Assembly: GCA_009929445.1 (NCBI GenBank)
Contig: SAAL01000020.1
Span: 1 to 42,522, forward strand
Direction of reading: 5' to 3'
DNA from: Bacteroidia bacterium
GTDB lineage: Bacteria; Bacteroidota; Bacteroidia; Bacteroidales; Paludibacteraceae
DNA: 42,522 nucleotides
Notes under the pieces: model-generated
Seen by the model: only the letters and a program-made list of their open reading frames with translations
Database searches by the model: none
Told to the model about the DNA's origin: nothing
Part shown: in pieces, positions 42,436-42,522 of the stretch
How the letters are laid out: the number at the start of each line of letters is the position of its first letter
Position numbering within the stretch: the stretch's first letter is position 1
Program-made: the position numbers and the translations under genes

Positions 42436-42522
42436 CGCAAGCTCTATTAACCCGCTTGCGTTAGGTTTTTGAAATTTAAGTATTTTGTAAGTGTCTCATT
42501 TTCAGAGAATAATTTCTGCATT
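42436..42522. repeat. Hairpin and 16-bp word shared with the left edge
   Basis: CGCAAGC (42436-42442) and GCTTGCG (42454-42460) form a stem; then AAATTTAAGTATTTTG (42472-42487) repeats the word at 49-64. No gene. It may be the start of a mobile element or dispersed repeat cut by the window. Confidence 0.35.

Overview
The window looks like a chromosome piece from a Bacteroidetes bacterium, most likely order Bacteroidales. Evidence: several promoters match the Bacteroidetes -7 box TAnnTTTG (TTG-N19-TATCTTTG before tRNA-Asp and before the defence operon); ribosome binding sites are mostly not recognisable; there is a fused MurF-alanine racemase, a type IX secretion sorting domain, DUF4270, DUF1896 and DUF4878 proteins, and a short GT5 starch-synthase-like protein. 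I cannot name the species from the sequence.

Left third (about 1-13.5 kb) is accessory DNA, read almost wholly on the minus strand. From the tRNA-Asp side inwards it has a tyrosine recombinase, a DUF1896 protein, a run of tightly packed small unknown genes, PcfK-like and PcfJ-like proteins (mobilome genes of Bacteroidetes conjugative elements), and then an AT-rich cargo operon. That operon is SIR2 - HerA ATPase - CoiA-like nuclease, which resembles the SIR2-HerA (Nezha) anti-phage system with an added third gene. An IS5-type insertion sequence has split the SIR2 gene; removing it with one copy of a 6-bp target duplication restores one frame of 478 codons. A perfect 14+14 bp palindrome lies over the operon's promoter.

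Middle (13.6-25.6 kb): tRNA-Asp, long-chain acyl-CoA ligase, GT5-like protein and DUF4270 lipoprotein on the plus strand; Der GTPase on the minus strand; a YiiX-like cysteine hydrolase and a DUF4878 lipoprotein on the plus strand; then TsaC/Sua5 and a three-gene group made of an XRE-cupin regulator, a GmhB-like HAD phosphatase and a DUF4914 protein with a P-loop like those of PEP carboxykinase and HPr kinase. The last group is the best candidate for an undescribed metabolic module.

Right third (25.8-42.5 kb) is mostly core: enolase, a metalloprotease-like lipoprotein with a GH13 enzyme, thiol peroxidase, a repeat-rich T9SS cargo protein, DUF3788, MurF-Alr, a universal stress protein behind a 188-bp inverted-repeat element, FtsB/DivIC-like and a small membrane protein, a four-gene operon (uridine kinase, 3'-5' exonuclease, MltF-like transglycosylase, SerB), and a CDGSH iron-sulfur protein. 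Both window ends carry hairpin-rich repeats that share a 16-bp word.

All family calls come from reading motifs; no database search was run.
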